Below are positions 45,701 to 52,280 of a stretch of 54,692 bases of DNA, piece after piece. The first letter of the stretch is position 1. Each line of letters opens with the position of its first letter. This DNA is from a virus, in IMG/VR virus record IMGVR_UViG_3300021375_000034, positions 1-54,692 of that record, one strand, 5' to 3'. Under the pieces are notes generated by a model. That model saw only the letters and a program-made list of their open reading frames with translations, ran no database searches and was not told the origin of the DNA. The translations under genes and the position numbers were made by a program.

Positions 45701-47562
45701 ATATTGACGGAATAAAATCTGCACCAGCAACTTATACTGTTAATATTTCAAATAGTACAATTGAATTTTCAAGTGTTCCAGCAGAAAATTCTAAAATTGA
45801 AATAGTTTCAATTGGATTAGGCGGCGTGTCAATACTTGATTACCAAGAGTTTATTGCAGATGGTGAGACAACATTATTCTTAACTAACGCAAACTATATT
45901 GATACTTCAAATATTTTTGTATCAGTCAACGGTGTACAATCTGATACAGGATTTATTGACAGCACAGACTTATTACCTGACACGCCAAACAGAACACTTG
46001 TACAGTTTGGTACAAAGCCTGATAGATTAGCAGTGATTAGAATTGTTGCATTTGGCGCAGCAGCAGACGTTGATAGTTCATTGCAATCTTTAATTAGAGT
46101 TAACCAACAAGAATTTACATATGATGGTAGCACTAAGAGTTATGACTTAGATACATTTGTTCAGTTATCTAGAGAAAGTGCATTAGCATCAACTATTGTT
46201 GAAGTAAACAACAAAAAACTAAAAAGTGTTGACACAGTTTACAATGTTTACGATGGTGTAACTAAAAAGTATGTACTAGGTGTTGATCCTATTGCATCAG
46301 CAGGTTCTATTGTTCCAAACAACATTAAAGTTTATATTAACAACGAGCTAAAAACATTTATTACAGACTATGTTTATAATGGTACAACTAAAGAGCTTGA
46401 GGTTACTGCGGAAAATTTGACGGTCGGAGATGTTATTAAAATTGAAAATAACCTAAATGCAGAGTACTCTGTGGTAGGTAACAACATTGTTATTAATGAT
46501 TCAACAGCATTAACACTAGGTGATACAATTGATGTAACTTGGTTTAGTGAATATCCTTCAATGGAAATTGTTAGTGATCAGTATACAGGTGGTAAAGCAT
46601 TTTATCCTATTGCATTTAAACCATTGGGTGTAAGTTATGTATGGGTTTACAGAAACAAAACTAAACTTATACAAGATGTTGATTATCGCTTAGATGTTGA
46701 ACGAGGTGCTGTATATATTGAAGGTTCTAATAAAGATACAGATAGTTTTGAAATTGTAGCGTTTGGGTCTAATGTATTTGCATTACCAAGTGCATATCAA
46801 GTTAGTAAAGATATGTTAAACATCAATCGTTACACTAGATATGCAATTACTGATAATTTAGTATTGGCAAAAGAATTAACTTACTATGATGAAAGTATTA
46901 CACTTGCAGATGCTTCTACATTGTTTGACCCTGTTGCAGGCAAAAATATACCAGGCATTATTGAAATAGATGGTGAGAAAATTGAGTACATGAACAAGAA
47001 TGGTAATGTACTAAGCAACTTGAGAAGAGGTACACAGGGTACAGCAATTAAAACACTGAATCCTGTAGGATCATATGTAGTTGATTTGAGTACAGACCAA
47101 ACAATTCCATATAAAGATACCCAATCAAGAACAGATTTTGTTAGTGATGGTAGCAGTCAACTCATTGGACCACTACCTTTTGTTCCTAAGCTAAGTACTG
47201 TTAGTGATTGGTATGAAGGAACAATTCCAGCAATTTATGGAAGATGTGACTCAATTGAAGTATTTGTTGGCGGTAAAAGACTACGCAAAACATATATTGA
47301 TCAATACAACGAAACTAAAGGTTCAACTAGCCCAGCAGGCGATGAGAAGGTTGAAGCTGAATTTAGTGTTGACGGGTCGTCAGCATATATTAGACTAACA
47401 AATGTACCTCCGGCAGGTACACGAATTAGTATTATAAAACAACAAGGACAAGTATGGTACGATAGAGGCCAAAATACTGCTACATCAGGCGTTACGCTGC
47501 TTAAAAACAGCACTCCAATTAGTCAGTTCATTGCTGCCAATACATCGAAGTTACCTGAATAA
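33778..47562 (+). CDS. Giant baseplate/virion structural protein, 4594 aa
   Basis: One uninterrupted frame of 13.8 kb, in the place of T4 gene 7. The N-terminus (1-130) is a wedge-type anchor. Residues about 1034-1065 (GHDGSKTTAYGDYRDDLLLEF) and 1153-1165 (HTHPWEMLGF) recall large marine phage baseplate proteins. Six modules of the pattern Y-x-x-G-D-x-V-x-x-x-G-x-x-(Y/W)-(K/R)-A resemble chitin-binding modules (about 218, 1452, 1714, 2201, 2341, 2460). FG-GAP-like repeats at about 2115, 2171, 2291, 2431, 2564, 2625 and 2705 suggest a seven-bladed propeller. Gly-rich GYT...P repeats lie near 3156 and 3510. The end (3600-4560) is a row of beta-sandwich units. It starts at TAATG overlapping gp6. 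Probable gp7-like wedge extension and receptor-contact organ. Confidence 0.75.
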   Translation: MAADNKKFPNSDIPIRKSSDLLPNVFQTPANDKFLSGVLDPLIQPGVVDKTVGYIGKRYGKTFTGKDVYLDTDQTLRSRYQLEPAVTVEEDQKILKFKDYIDLKSMVEFFGNANERDDKTTEQEHYSWNPPIVWDKFINYREYYWIPGGPPSIDVYGQAANIQSTYKVGTGINSWILTPDSVTNNPDITLYRGQEYKFEVNSPDEGFYIRNNYDTGSLEFNPNKSYFPGELAVFDKQLWKCVNETSPLDGSSITIDSQDWQLVANDAGFASLLYRDGVENNGVKVGTLTFKIPQDSPDILYYQSDVEPNRLGRFIISDIDTNTFIDVEKEVVGKKEYTTADGISFTNGMVVAFRGQVQPSKYADGQWLVEGVGSEIRLINFADLVPPPLDTDSPDILFDNQGFDTQPFDDATQYPGNKDYITIARNSKDSNPWSRYNRWFHRAVLESAYKFRSQDFDSLESARAKRPIIEFQPDIQLYNHGGIAKQTVDYVDTFTDDVFSKIEGSQGYNIDGEFLFEGARILVIADTDSLANNRIYEVRFVKHNNTTQINLKETADSLSAFNEGVLVRRGTTNAGKMYHYDGTVWKSSQEKTSANQAPKFELYDSAGVAFSDPTIYPVSSFVGSNLLSYKVGTGVADTELGFALSYANINNVGDIVFDWNFETEKFVYTLTQKQYTKNTNTGFYKINGKYANGWIATDKKFIQPIIDQYTFTTADSIAIFNTVDWDVLPDDAVINFYLNGEYISDTYTRSTNQFTFDRTFNINDVVTIKIVAEIKPDQGYYQIPAGLEKNPLNEQLKTFTLGQATDHLKSSLEFDRRVVGTVPGVSNLRDLDQYQKHSTRFMKHSGFAAVSTLLINDKDINIVKSLRYAKSAYTIFKQNIIKKATEVEFNENTSDFLDSIIEIITKTKTIDSPFADSDMIGAGAFTRTDYVVDDPGIKTFTLTEDFDLETLSRRAVYVYLNDVQLIVNKDYTVNGALGFITITGTLVEGDRIEIREYVSTAFSHVPPTPTSLGLYPKYEPTKYLDDTYRVPKDVIQGHDGSKTTAYGDYRDDLLLEFEKRVFNNIKQDYDAKIFDVQKALGGYYGNSTFVKEELDSVINQEFLSWVQNTNLGYTTNDYFVETEPFTYTYSGMTDPTGKENLPGYWRGVYKYFYDTDRPHTHPWEMLGFTIKPTWWETEYGAAPYTNGNLVLWEDIAAGKIAQGDRAGIYPRYARTTILNHIPCDCDGNLVDPLTSGLAGNFQLVNNRGPFKLGDDSPVENAWKTSSEYPFAITTALALLKPFDYLVLNFDRAVTKRNIIDQLVNVTSETFLTPTDLKFPIAGKTQVAGLAIYIASYIKSVGGAVADAQKNIDYINVRLTSRVSGFVDKQQQKYLLDSKNPSSASASVFIPPENYDIIFNVSSPIASVTYSGVIFEKTTQGWVVNGYDDINPYFNTFEAYPQQADPVISVAGTSEPFTEWDQEKTFNNGGIVEYRGTFYRATQTFTSGETFDKSNLVQLPDLPVQNAVVAQQRRNFNSFKVKKVSYGTEFNSIQSVVDFLLGYQAHLKSQGFDFANYDGTNQVVQDFTTAAKEFMYWTVHNWAVGSVLSMSPGAASMEINLAVGVADNLLDSFYDYNVLKADGSALDPKFINVSRSFQKIQVNTTNTTEGIYLLKLNYVLKEHVVVFDDKTVFNDTIFDKATGYRQERIKAQGFRTTDWDGDYTSPGFLFDNVSFDTWIPYYDYKLGDIVSYRAYKYTARFNHTSDEEFNDANWTQLDSTPEKQLIPNFDYRINQMEDYFDVSSEGLGKSQRDLARHTTGYQSREYLENLSEDPTTQFKLYQGFIREKGTPNAITKLFTKLGDNTSNAAVDLNEEWGFKLGQVGGVDQSERIEIRLDTDKFKLNPQPVLVQASAEDKVDRYYRIDSTNFEFGPSPFTTDINPTSYDSKPVLTAGYVSVGQTDFTVTNRDEILNLAIASVQDNNHIWVTFDGPSWTVLRANTVFDLKITNLESNDDNEVIFTFEKAHLLKVDDIFGIKTIAGLSQFWKVKAATTNTVTVQHTEKYDADQGFEPSTGAYPMLLTEARFSSYDTVDPEKVALLTDGSKLFVDSNVNSHWEVVEKKKQFTGNKIVDFGITDPTSVGKKTVYSDTLKQVIVGIPDAARVGIYIQGATGLSSKQLLEPPSWLTTDVTGSFGLELALSPDSQWLMVGAPTASGIPSRYQGAFDVNANYLINDIVLFAGRLYKATDNINGDGSTIDVYSNEWVEVQKIDAESDGSNTGGFETGVIFIYKYQSQQWNLYDIQVSPRTYDNERFGEKIAVSQATSTGPYYMSVSAPGSQDAKGRVYLYTYDTTDGWRLDYNKNYRGIYAADDSTFYPKDSIVFSNGDMWKALVDNVADGSSLTIYSNDWVKMDEVTTGASLPMSIATNDDGSTLDAGILDDEQLVELVKVDDRFGTSLAMNYDGTVLAVGSPNSDGQYFNNFKGQWRPNYEYMQGDTVKYQGSYHQLQNLGPSAVGADSTIRSYNEAPDAGEPWVNVGDSTDVASGKVYIYKKNAAGVYRLLQQINADSLPYLSDLDPSEAISSGDKFGYAIGLDYSGNTLVVTSPLADKNFQNQGSAYVFKFDSDSTEFAYRLKQKLTSYSDYPNEMFGQDISISSGTEIIAIGATNSPFTLQTRFDGSQTSYDSNRTTFRDYDGFAGAVYVFEKKGKSERYFLSEKIDETLSLNESFGYSLYATRNAIVVGSPNYISPAPHGVDIAFEGDKTGTVRLFEKTEGQNALNVIGSQPQTVDIDKFKRISLYDTEDDIKILDIEIFDPAKMKLLAQAERELTYKVPYDPAIYTTGTAEGAVVDDSICWKTKNVGKLWWDISTAKWYDYEQGEVSYRVGAWGALAPGASIDVYEWVQSKLLPSEWAVVADTNEGLPLGISGQPLYADDSAYSIKAEFNPNTGEQTEVYYYYWVRNKVTVPEGNTDRSISAADVFNLISDPSALGQTYAAFIDKDKFLLFNYKASVAEISAVLNVEYFTQEENQNQVHNEYQLLTEGVADSLPTTSLENKWIDSLIGYDRQGNRIPDPNLPAKQRYGISYRPRQSMFVDRKSILRTLITNVNAIMHKEAFADSLNFTTLNSVDSIPSSLLNLYDTTVDSYIELLEVGTSRIKQCNLRANIIDNEVNSIDILDAGFGYKIPPTIEFEGDGTGAEAVTTIDNQGRVNSVTITNKGKLYTYISTKPRQFSVLVNNDSTANNFWSIYAWDDVRKSWYRSRSQAYNTPLYWSYADWWDNDFGPTSRIVKEIVSVYEEPTINVEIGDLIRIKEYGSGGWAVFKKTTDVSTESMNNYEMIGRYQGTIQFSSDLYDTATSGVGYDNVDSFDIDFYDKEVSNELRFILQALKEDVLTGNYAVEWNNLFFTSIRYVFKEQTYVDWAFKSSFLNATHNVGTLKQKTNYKNDSLESYLDYINEVKPYSTTVREYISKYNTIDNTNSAISDFDLPPYYSEAQGKIVPVESTDDILATYPYKFWNDNKGYQIIEISVAGKGADYTEAPKVLITGGGGSGAKATAYVSNGKVTGIKLTEHGSGYTSTPTVSLVGGNGTSPSVARAVAVLGNGKTRSINVNMKFDRISKTGIYSNFTQTESFTATGSTAVFNLTYPPTRDKSNISIIKDGQVVLNNEYDIALFTLETDEYKQLRGKITFKIPPAKDEVINITYAKNDEILDSVSRIEKYYNPSSGMVGKELNQLMTGIDFGGVQVQGTTFDVTGGWDALPWFTDSWDSVESAADYYYVADGSTINVTLPYTPVDGQVLNIYLKRAGTVVPDDILNLQVEEGVEEPTTHRIDDPNYTDNWDSSVSTNPHAQMPTFIGDGSTNIVEVGAYVSTQPGDILIFRPAESDGAVTINDNNLLDTKLSGGTLSAMEGAYATATGLNAEDISIDGGEYTSPDQVPATEENIPGQVLDSLSIKVFHSNKDAAGATVKSNIRIGDGSTLVYPIGQKILENKSVIVYIDGIKSAPATYTVNISNSTIEFSSVPAENSKIEIVSIGLGGVSILDYQEFIADGETTLFLTNANYIDTSNIFVSVNGVQSDTGFIDSTDLLPDTPNRTLVQFGTKPDRLAVIRIVAFGAAADVDSSLQSLIRVNQQEFTYDGSTKSYDLDTFVQLSRESALASTIVEVNNKKLKSVDTVYNVYDGVTKKYVLGVDPIASAGSIVPNNIKVYINNELKTFITDYVYNGTTKELEVTAENLTVGDVIKIENNLNAEYSVVGNNIVINDSTALTLGDTIDVTWFSEYPSMEIVSDQYTGGKAFYPIAFKPLGVSYVWVYRNKTKLIQDVDYRLDVERGAVYIEGSNKDTDSFEIVAFGSNVFALPSAYQVSKDMLNINRYTRYAITDNLVLAKELTYYDESITLADASTLFDPVAGKNIPGIIEIDGEKIEYMNKNGNVLSNLRRGTQGTAIKTLNPVGSYVVDLSTDQTIPYKDTQSRTDFVSDGSSQLIGPLPFVPKLSTVSDWYEGTIPAIYGRCDSIEVFVGGKRLRKTYIDQYNETKGSTSPAGDEKVEAEFSVDGSSAYIRLTNVPPAGTRISIIKQQGQVWYDRGQNTATSGVTLLKNSTPISQFIAANTSKLPE

Positions 47563-47566
47563 ATAC
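47558..47566 (+). promoter_or_regulatory. Late promoter AATAAATAC spanning a stop codon
   Basis: AATAAATAC, with its TAA being the stop codon of the giant gene. Start expected near 47570-47571, at or next to an ATG (47570) and 20 nt before the ATG chosen for the next gene. Confidence 0.55.
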
Positions 47567-47590
47567 ACTATGAAACTGGAAGATAAAAAT

Positions 47591-48232
47591 ATGTCAAACA
47601 AAGAAAACAAAACGCCAAAAGCACCTGGATTGAATGAAACCGGCGGGTTCCATTTTGAAGGGCATATTAAGATTTTTGATCCTGAAACTGGAGAAGTTTA
47701 TCAGGATAAACGCAATGCAATACACTATGAAAATATGAGTGTTGCAATAGTTAACAGTCTTTCAAATCAAGGGGAAGGTACAGTCTACGAAATGGCGTTT
47801 GGTAGCGGTGGTACTACAGTTGACCCTACAGGATTAATTACATATTTGACACCTAATACAGTTGGGTCAAACTCCAGTCTTTATAATCAAACATACACTA
47901 AAGTTATTGATCAAAGCTCTATTGCAAACGCTGATCCAGTGCGTAACAAAATGGAAGTTAGACATATTAGTGGAGCAACATACAGTGACATTGTAATTAC
48001 ATGTACACTTGATTATGGTGAGCCAGATGATCAACAAGCATTTGATAATAGTGTTAATATGGACAGTAACTTTGTTTTCGACGAGCTTGGACTTAAATGG
48101 TATAATCCTAACGGAACAGGCAAACTTTTAACACACGTGGTTTTCCACCCTGTACAAAAGTCTTTGAACAGACTCTTGCAAGTTGATTATACAATCAGAG
48201 TACAGAGTTTAACAGGCTTTACGGAGGTTTAA
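47591..48232 (+). CDS. Virion protein between giant protein and fibres (213 aa)
   Basis: A soluble beta-rich protein, recognised only as one that follows the wedge genes in this phage type. The segment HFEGHIKIFDPETGEVYQDKRNAIHYENMSVAI (25-57, key residues G, DPETGE, NAIHYENM) is a typical adaptor-protein start, and KWYNPNGTGKLLTHVVF lies near the end. I chose the ATG at 47591 because GGAAG lies eight bases before it; an in-frame ATG at 47570 (seven codons longer) sits exactly at the predicted start of the late transcript and could be used leaderlessly. It may fill the gp8-like or adaptor position between wedge and fibres; unproved. Confidence 0.65.
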   Translation: MSNKENKTPKAPGLNETGGFHFEGHIKIFDPETGEVYQDKRNAIHYENMSVAIVNSLSNQGEGTVYEMAFGSGGTTVDPTGLITYLTPNTVGSNSSLYNQTYTKVIDQSSIANADPVRNKMEVRHISGATYSDIVITCTLDYGEPDDQQAFDNSVNMDSNFVFDELGLKWYNPNGTGKLLTHVVFHPVQKSLNRLLQVDYTIRVQSLTGFTEV

Positions 48233-48235
48233 TAA

Positions 48236-50377
48236 ATGCCATATATTGTAAATTTTACAGATAGCGAAAACAAAACTCCGATCACAGTCTTTGATAATAC
48301 ATCAAGCCAAGATACAAGTTTAACATTTCCAGGACGTAACGTTACTGGATACGGACAAATTATTGCTGAAAACTTTTTATCTGTATTAGAAAACTTTGCA
48401 AGTGCAACTGCACCTGTAAATCCAGTTGAAGGACAACTTTGGTATGACACACAAAATGGTGTGCTACAGTTGTTTGACAACACAGCATGGAAAGCAGCAT
48501 CAAACATTCAAAAGAGTGTTACAGAACCTAGTGTTGAAAATTCTAAAGTTGGTGAACTTTGGGTTGATACTACAAACCAACAGTTAAGAATTTACACAGG
48601 TACAAGATGGTTACTAGTTGGACCAGCAGAAAGTTCAATTGACGGTTTACGTTATGGACCAGCAGTAGAAAACATTGCTGACTCAGACAACCAAACAAAA
48701 AGTATTTTAATTTTATATATTGCAGACCAACCGGTTGCAATTGTTTCCAAAGACACATTTACACCTAAAGTTAATATTAAAGGATTTGCAACAGTCAAAG
48801 CAGGACTTAATGTTGCAACGCCAGCAAACGATACTGAGAAAACAGAATTTGCTTCTATATTTTTAGGAGGCGAACTACCTAAACTTATTGGTACTGCTAA
48901 AAATGCAGATGCACTTAACGTTGGTGGTGTTGAAGTATCAGCAGGTAAGTTTTTAAGAAGTGATATTGTTAACACAACTGACCAAGGACTTAATGTAAGA
49001 AACAACGCAGGTTTAACAATTGGTGTTGACGGAAACTTCCAAGTAACAACATCAGCAACTGCTGCGAAACTTTATAATTCATCAGCAGGTAGTTCAGTAG
49101 ATTTACAAGTTAACAGAAACGGTATTCCAACTACAGTACTTAGAGTGCTTGATAACAAAGTTGGTATTAATATTGCAGCACCAGATGAAGCACTTGATGT
49201 TGATGGTAACATTGGCTTAACTGGCGCACTAAAGATTTCAAGTACATCTGAAACAACTAACTTATCAACAGGTAGTATTGTTTCAGCAGGTGGCGCAGCG
49301 TTTTCTAAAAACATTATAATTGGCGGCGCAGCAAATGTTACAGGAACAATTACATCTTCAACTTTAAAACCTCAAGTTAATGATACACATGACTTAGGTG
49401 AACTAACAAATCGTTGGAAAACAGTTTATGCTAAATCAATTCAAGCAGATGAAATTGTTGGTACAATTAACGGTAACATTACAGGTAATGCAAATACTGC
49501 AACTAACTTAAAAAATGTTACAAGTTTTGCACTAACAGGTGACGTTGTTTCACCCGCAATACAGTTTGACGGACAAGTAGGTAGTGCAACTAAGACATTT
49601 ACCACTACATTGACTGCTAACATTGTTAAAGATAGAGATGAACCTGCACCAAACCAATCAGACAAAAATGACTTTGTACTAGTATATAGAGCTTCAGCTG
49701 AAGCAGGCGGAGCAACAGGACTTCTTAAAGAAACACGTGATACATTTGTAGGTGACTTAGGAATTCCGTTGGGAGGTATTCTTCCATATGCAGGTACAAA
49801 TCCACCAACAGGATTTTTATTCTGTGATGGTGGTGAAGTTGAAAGATCTAAGTTTCCAGAATTATTTGACATTATAGGAACAACATATAACGGTTCAGCA
49901 GCACTTAATGGTGTTGGCACATTTAGATTACCAGATTTACGTGGTAGATTTGCACTAGGTAGGCACAACATGGACAACAATATCAACGTACCAAATGCAG
50001 TTGGTGGATTTGTTGATAACGGCGGAGGTGAACCATCGCCAGCAAGAGTTGAAGGTACAGAAGCTCAAACACTTGCAGGTGCAGCAGGCGCAAGTGCGGT
50101 AGCGTTAACATTAGGTAACCTACCAGACCACGAACACGATATGACAGCAAATGGAATACAGTATTCGGCTGTTAGAGTTGATAGTGCTATTAACAGTCCA
50201 GGTACAACAGGTTTAGGACCTACTGCTCCAGGACAAGCACAGTACTTACAACAATCGGGCGGTATTAAGAAACCAAGTACAGACTTTACGTTAGGGTCAT
50301 TAGTTGGTATTATGAATCCGTTCTTGACAATTAACTATATTATACGTTCGGGTCCACCAGCGTTTACAACAACGTAG
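48236..50377 (+). CDS. Tail fibre with tail-collar domain (713 aa)
   Basis: First of three fibres with a common start. Residues 1-90 carry the shared attachment module (GRN-x-x-GYGQ, ENFLSVLENFA, GQLWYDT). The middle is a fibre shaft with GNITGNANTATNL and LGELTNRWKTVYA. Residues 495-560 form a phage tail-collar domain (GGILPYAGTNPPTGFLFCDGGEV, FRLPDLRGRFALG), as in T4 gp12, which binds receptors. The region after it (His-rich LPDHEHDM) resembles metal-binding tips of short tail fibres. GGAGG site before the ATG. Second gene of the group behind the giant protein; it probably attaches to the baseplate through the shared start. Confidence 0.8.
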   Translation: MPYIVNFTDSENKTPITVFDNTSSQDTSLTFPGRNVTGYGQIIAENFLSVLENFASATAPVNPVEGQLWYDTQNGVLQLFDNTAWKAASNIQKSVTEPSVENSKVGELWVDTTNQQLRIYTGTRWLLVGPAESSIDGLRYGPAVENIADSDNQTKSILILYIADQPVAIVSKDTFTPKVNIKGFATVKAGLNVATPANDTEKTEFASIFLGGELPKLIGTAKNADALNVGGVEVSAGKFLRSDIVNTTDQGLNVRNNAGLTIGVDGNFQVTTSATAAKLYNSSAGSSVDLQVNRNGIPTTVLRVLDNKVGINIAAPDEALDVDGNIGLTGALKISSTSETTNLSTGSIVSAGGAAFSKNIIIGGAANVTGTITSSTLKPQVNDTHDLGELTNRWKTVYAKSIQADEIVGTINGNITGNANTATNLKNVTSFALTGDVVSPAIQFDGQVGSATKTFTTTLTANIVKDRDEPAPNQSDKNDFVLVYRASAEAGGATGLLKETRDTFVGDLGIPLGGILPYAGTNPPTGFLFCDGGEVERSKFPELFDIIGTTYNGSAALNGVGTFRLPDLRGRFALGRHNMDNNINVPNAVGGFVDNGGGEPSPARVEGTEAQTLAGAAGASAVALTLGNLPDHEHDMTANGIQYSAVRVDSAINSPGTTGLGPTAPGQAQYLQQSGGIKKPSTDFTLGSLVGIMNPFLTINYIIRSGPPAFTTT

Positions 50378-50390
50378 GATGAGATATTAA

Positions 50391-52259
50391 ATGGCATATC
50401 AGATTAATAAAACAGATGGTACAATAGTTTCAACAGTAGCCGATGGTCAAATTGATAATATCTCTACTGACATTACACTAATTGGTAAAAACTTTAGCGG
50501 ATTTGGTGAAGTACTTAATGAAAACTTTATTAAGATACTAGAAAATTTTGCTAACGTGACTGCGCCTACGGCGCCTATTAAAGGACAGATTTGGTTTGAC
50601 AGCACAGAATCAAAACTTAAAGTATACAGTGGTACAGCATTTGTTCCAGTAAGTTCTGCAACAATTGCTAACTCACAACCAACAACACTTGGTGTTGGTG
50701 ACCTTTGGTTTAATGATACTGCTAAACAGTTATATTTCTTTGATGGTACTAGCACTATATTGCTAGGCCCTGCGTATTCAGACGCACAAGGAACTAGTGG
50801 ACTTATTGTTTCAAGCATACTTGATACACTAAACCAAACTCGTGTTATTACATCACTTTATAACAACGGTATCTTGTTAGGTATATTTGCTAAAGATTCA
50901 TTTACGCCTAAAAATGCTATTGAAGGATTTAGTGGAGACATTGGACCAGGATTTAACCAAGGTACATTGTCAGGCATCAAGTTTGATGTAACTTGTACAA
51001 ACTCAGAAAAACTAGCAAACATTGATTCTACAAACTACGTTAGAAAAGATACTGCTAACTCTTTAACAAACACACTTAGAATTGAAAGTGATCTAGGACT
51101 TGTTGTTGGTTCTGCTTCGCAGGCTAACTTGTCAGTTGATAACGGTAACGTTAAATTATCAAACGCTGCTGAAGATAAACTTTTAATCTTAGATGTTAGA
51201 AAAGGTATCTCGCAGGAGATTGCAGTTAAGATTAGTCCTGATATAAGACAAATTGATTTATATGAAGGCGCACCAGATAGTATAGTTAAGACTGGTGGTA
51301 GCATGGAACTAGCAGGCGACCTTACTATTAGAGGTAACCTTGTTATTAATGACGGCGACCTTGCTACAATTAGACAAACAGAATTAGTTGTTGAGGACAA
51401 ATACATTGTTCTTGCACAAACAGGCGACAGTGGATCTAACTCAGATGAAATTGCAGATGGCGGTGGACTAGTAATTAAAGGTACTACTGACAAAGCAATT
51501 TTATATAGTAAAGACGGCTTAGGCGCAACAGCAGAATATCCTGCACTTGCTTCACAAGCGTTTACAAGTTCAGAACACATTAACCTAGCAACAGGTAAAG
51601 AATTTAAGATTAACGGAGTAACAGTACTAAGTGGAACTTCGTTAGGTACAGGTATTACAAGTATTCCAGGTGTTACAGCCTTTGGTGCTCAGAACGTTGT
51701 TAACATTGGTCCTGGATTACCTCCAGTAGCACAATTAAGACTTGAGAATCAAAAGATTTCAACGCTTGATAACAATGATGATATTCAATTAGAAGCACAC
51801 GGTTCAGGTAACATTGCATTAATAGGTAGTCCAAAAATTACAGGACTTGCTGATCCTACAACAGCACAAGATGCTGCAACAAAAGAATACGTTGATGATA
51901 TTGCACAAACTAGATCATTAGCATTTAGCATGGACTTATCAGATGGTAAACCAAACAGTTATATTGCATCAGAGATTTTAGCCAAGTTGGCTCCACCGGC
52001 TGAATACAGATCCGGTACTTTTGCAAGAATTCTTGTTACACTATTAAGTAACTCAACAGTTAACTTTAATTTAGCACCTGAAATTAGTATTTCAACAGAC
52101 ACATTTAATACACCTTCAGGAACAGCACCTGCTGTTACAGCAGTAAACGGAGCCATTGCATCTATACCAGCATCTGGTATTACAACATCTAGAATTATTA
52201 AAGTATTCCAGTTGTTGTCAGGTAACTGGACACACGTTTCAGATGAGGTATTACCATAA
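50391..52259 (+). CDS. Tail fibre (622 aa)
   Basis: Shares the first 90 residues with its neighbours (GKN-x-x-GFGE, NENFIKILENFAN, GQIWFDS), then diverges. A shaft module GNLVINDGD...VVEDKYIVLAQ...GGGLVIKG (about 312-360) is shared with the 320-residue protein at 2479. KEYVDDIAQTR near 500 is the common fibre joint. The end is a small beta-domain (RSGTFARILVTLLSN, FQLLSGNWTHVSDEV). No collar domain, so its receptor part differs from the previous fibre. AGGATGAGA site. Confidence 0.75.
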   Translation: MAYQINKTDGTIVSTVADGQIDNISTDITLIGKNFSGFGEVLNENFIKILENFANVTAPTAPIKGQIWFDSTESKLKVYSGTAFVPVSSATIANSQPTTLGVGDLWFNDTAKQLYFFDGTSTILLGPAYSDAQGTSGLIVSSILDTLNQTRVITSLYNNGILLGIFAKDSFTPKNAIEGFSGDIGPGFNQGTLSGIKFDVTCTNSEKLANIDSTNYVRKDTANSLTNTLRIESDLGLVVGSASQANLSVDNGNVKLSNAAEDKLLILDVRKGISQEIAVKISPDIRQIDLYEGAPDSIVKTGGSMELAGDLTIRGNLVINDGDLATIRQTELVVEDKYIVLAQTGDSGSNSDEIADGGGLVIKGTTDKAILYSKDGLGATAEYPALASQAFTSSEHINLATGKEFKINGVTVLSGTSLGTGITSIPGVTAFGAQNVVNIGPGLPPVAQLRLENQKISTLDNNDDIQLEAHGSGNIALIGSPKITGLADPTTAQDAATKEYVDDIAQTRSLAFSMDLSDGKPNSYIASEILAKLAPPAEYRSGTFARILVTLLSNSTVNFNLAPEISISTDTFNTPSGTAPAVTAVNGAIASIPASGITTSRIIKVFQLLSGNWTHVSDEVLP

Positions 52260-52280
52260 GATGAAAATAGGAGCGTATAA

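Noticed and set aside
51035-51580. 181-codon minus-strand frame opposite a fibre
   Set aside because: Ser/Leu-rich antisense frame of the fibre shaft with no expression signals.
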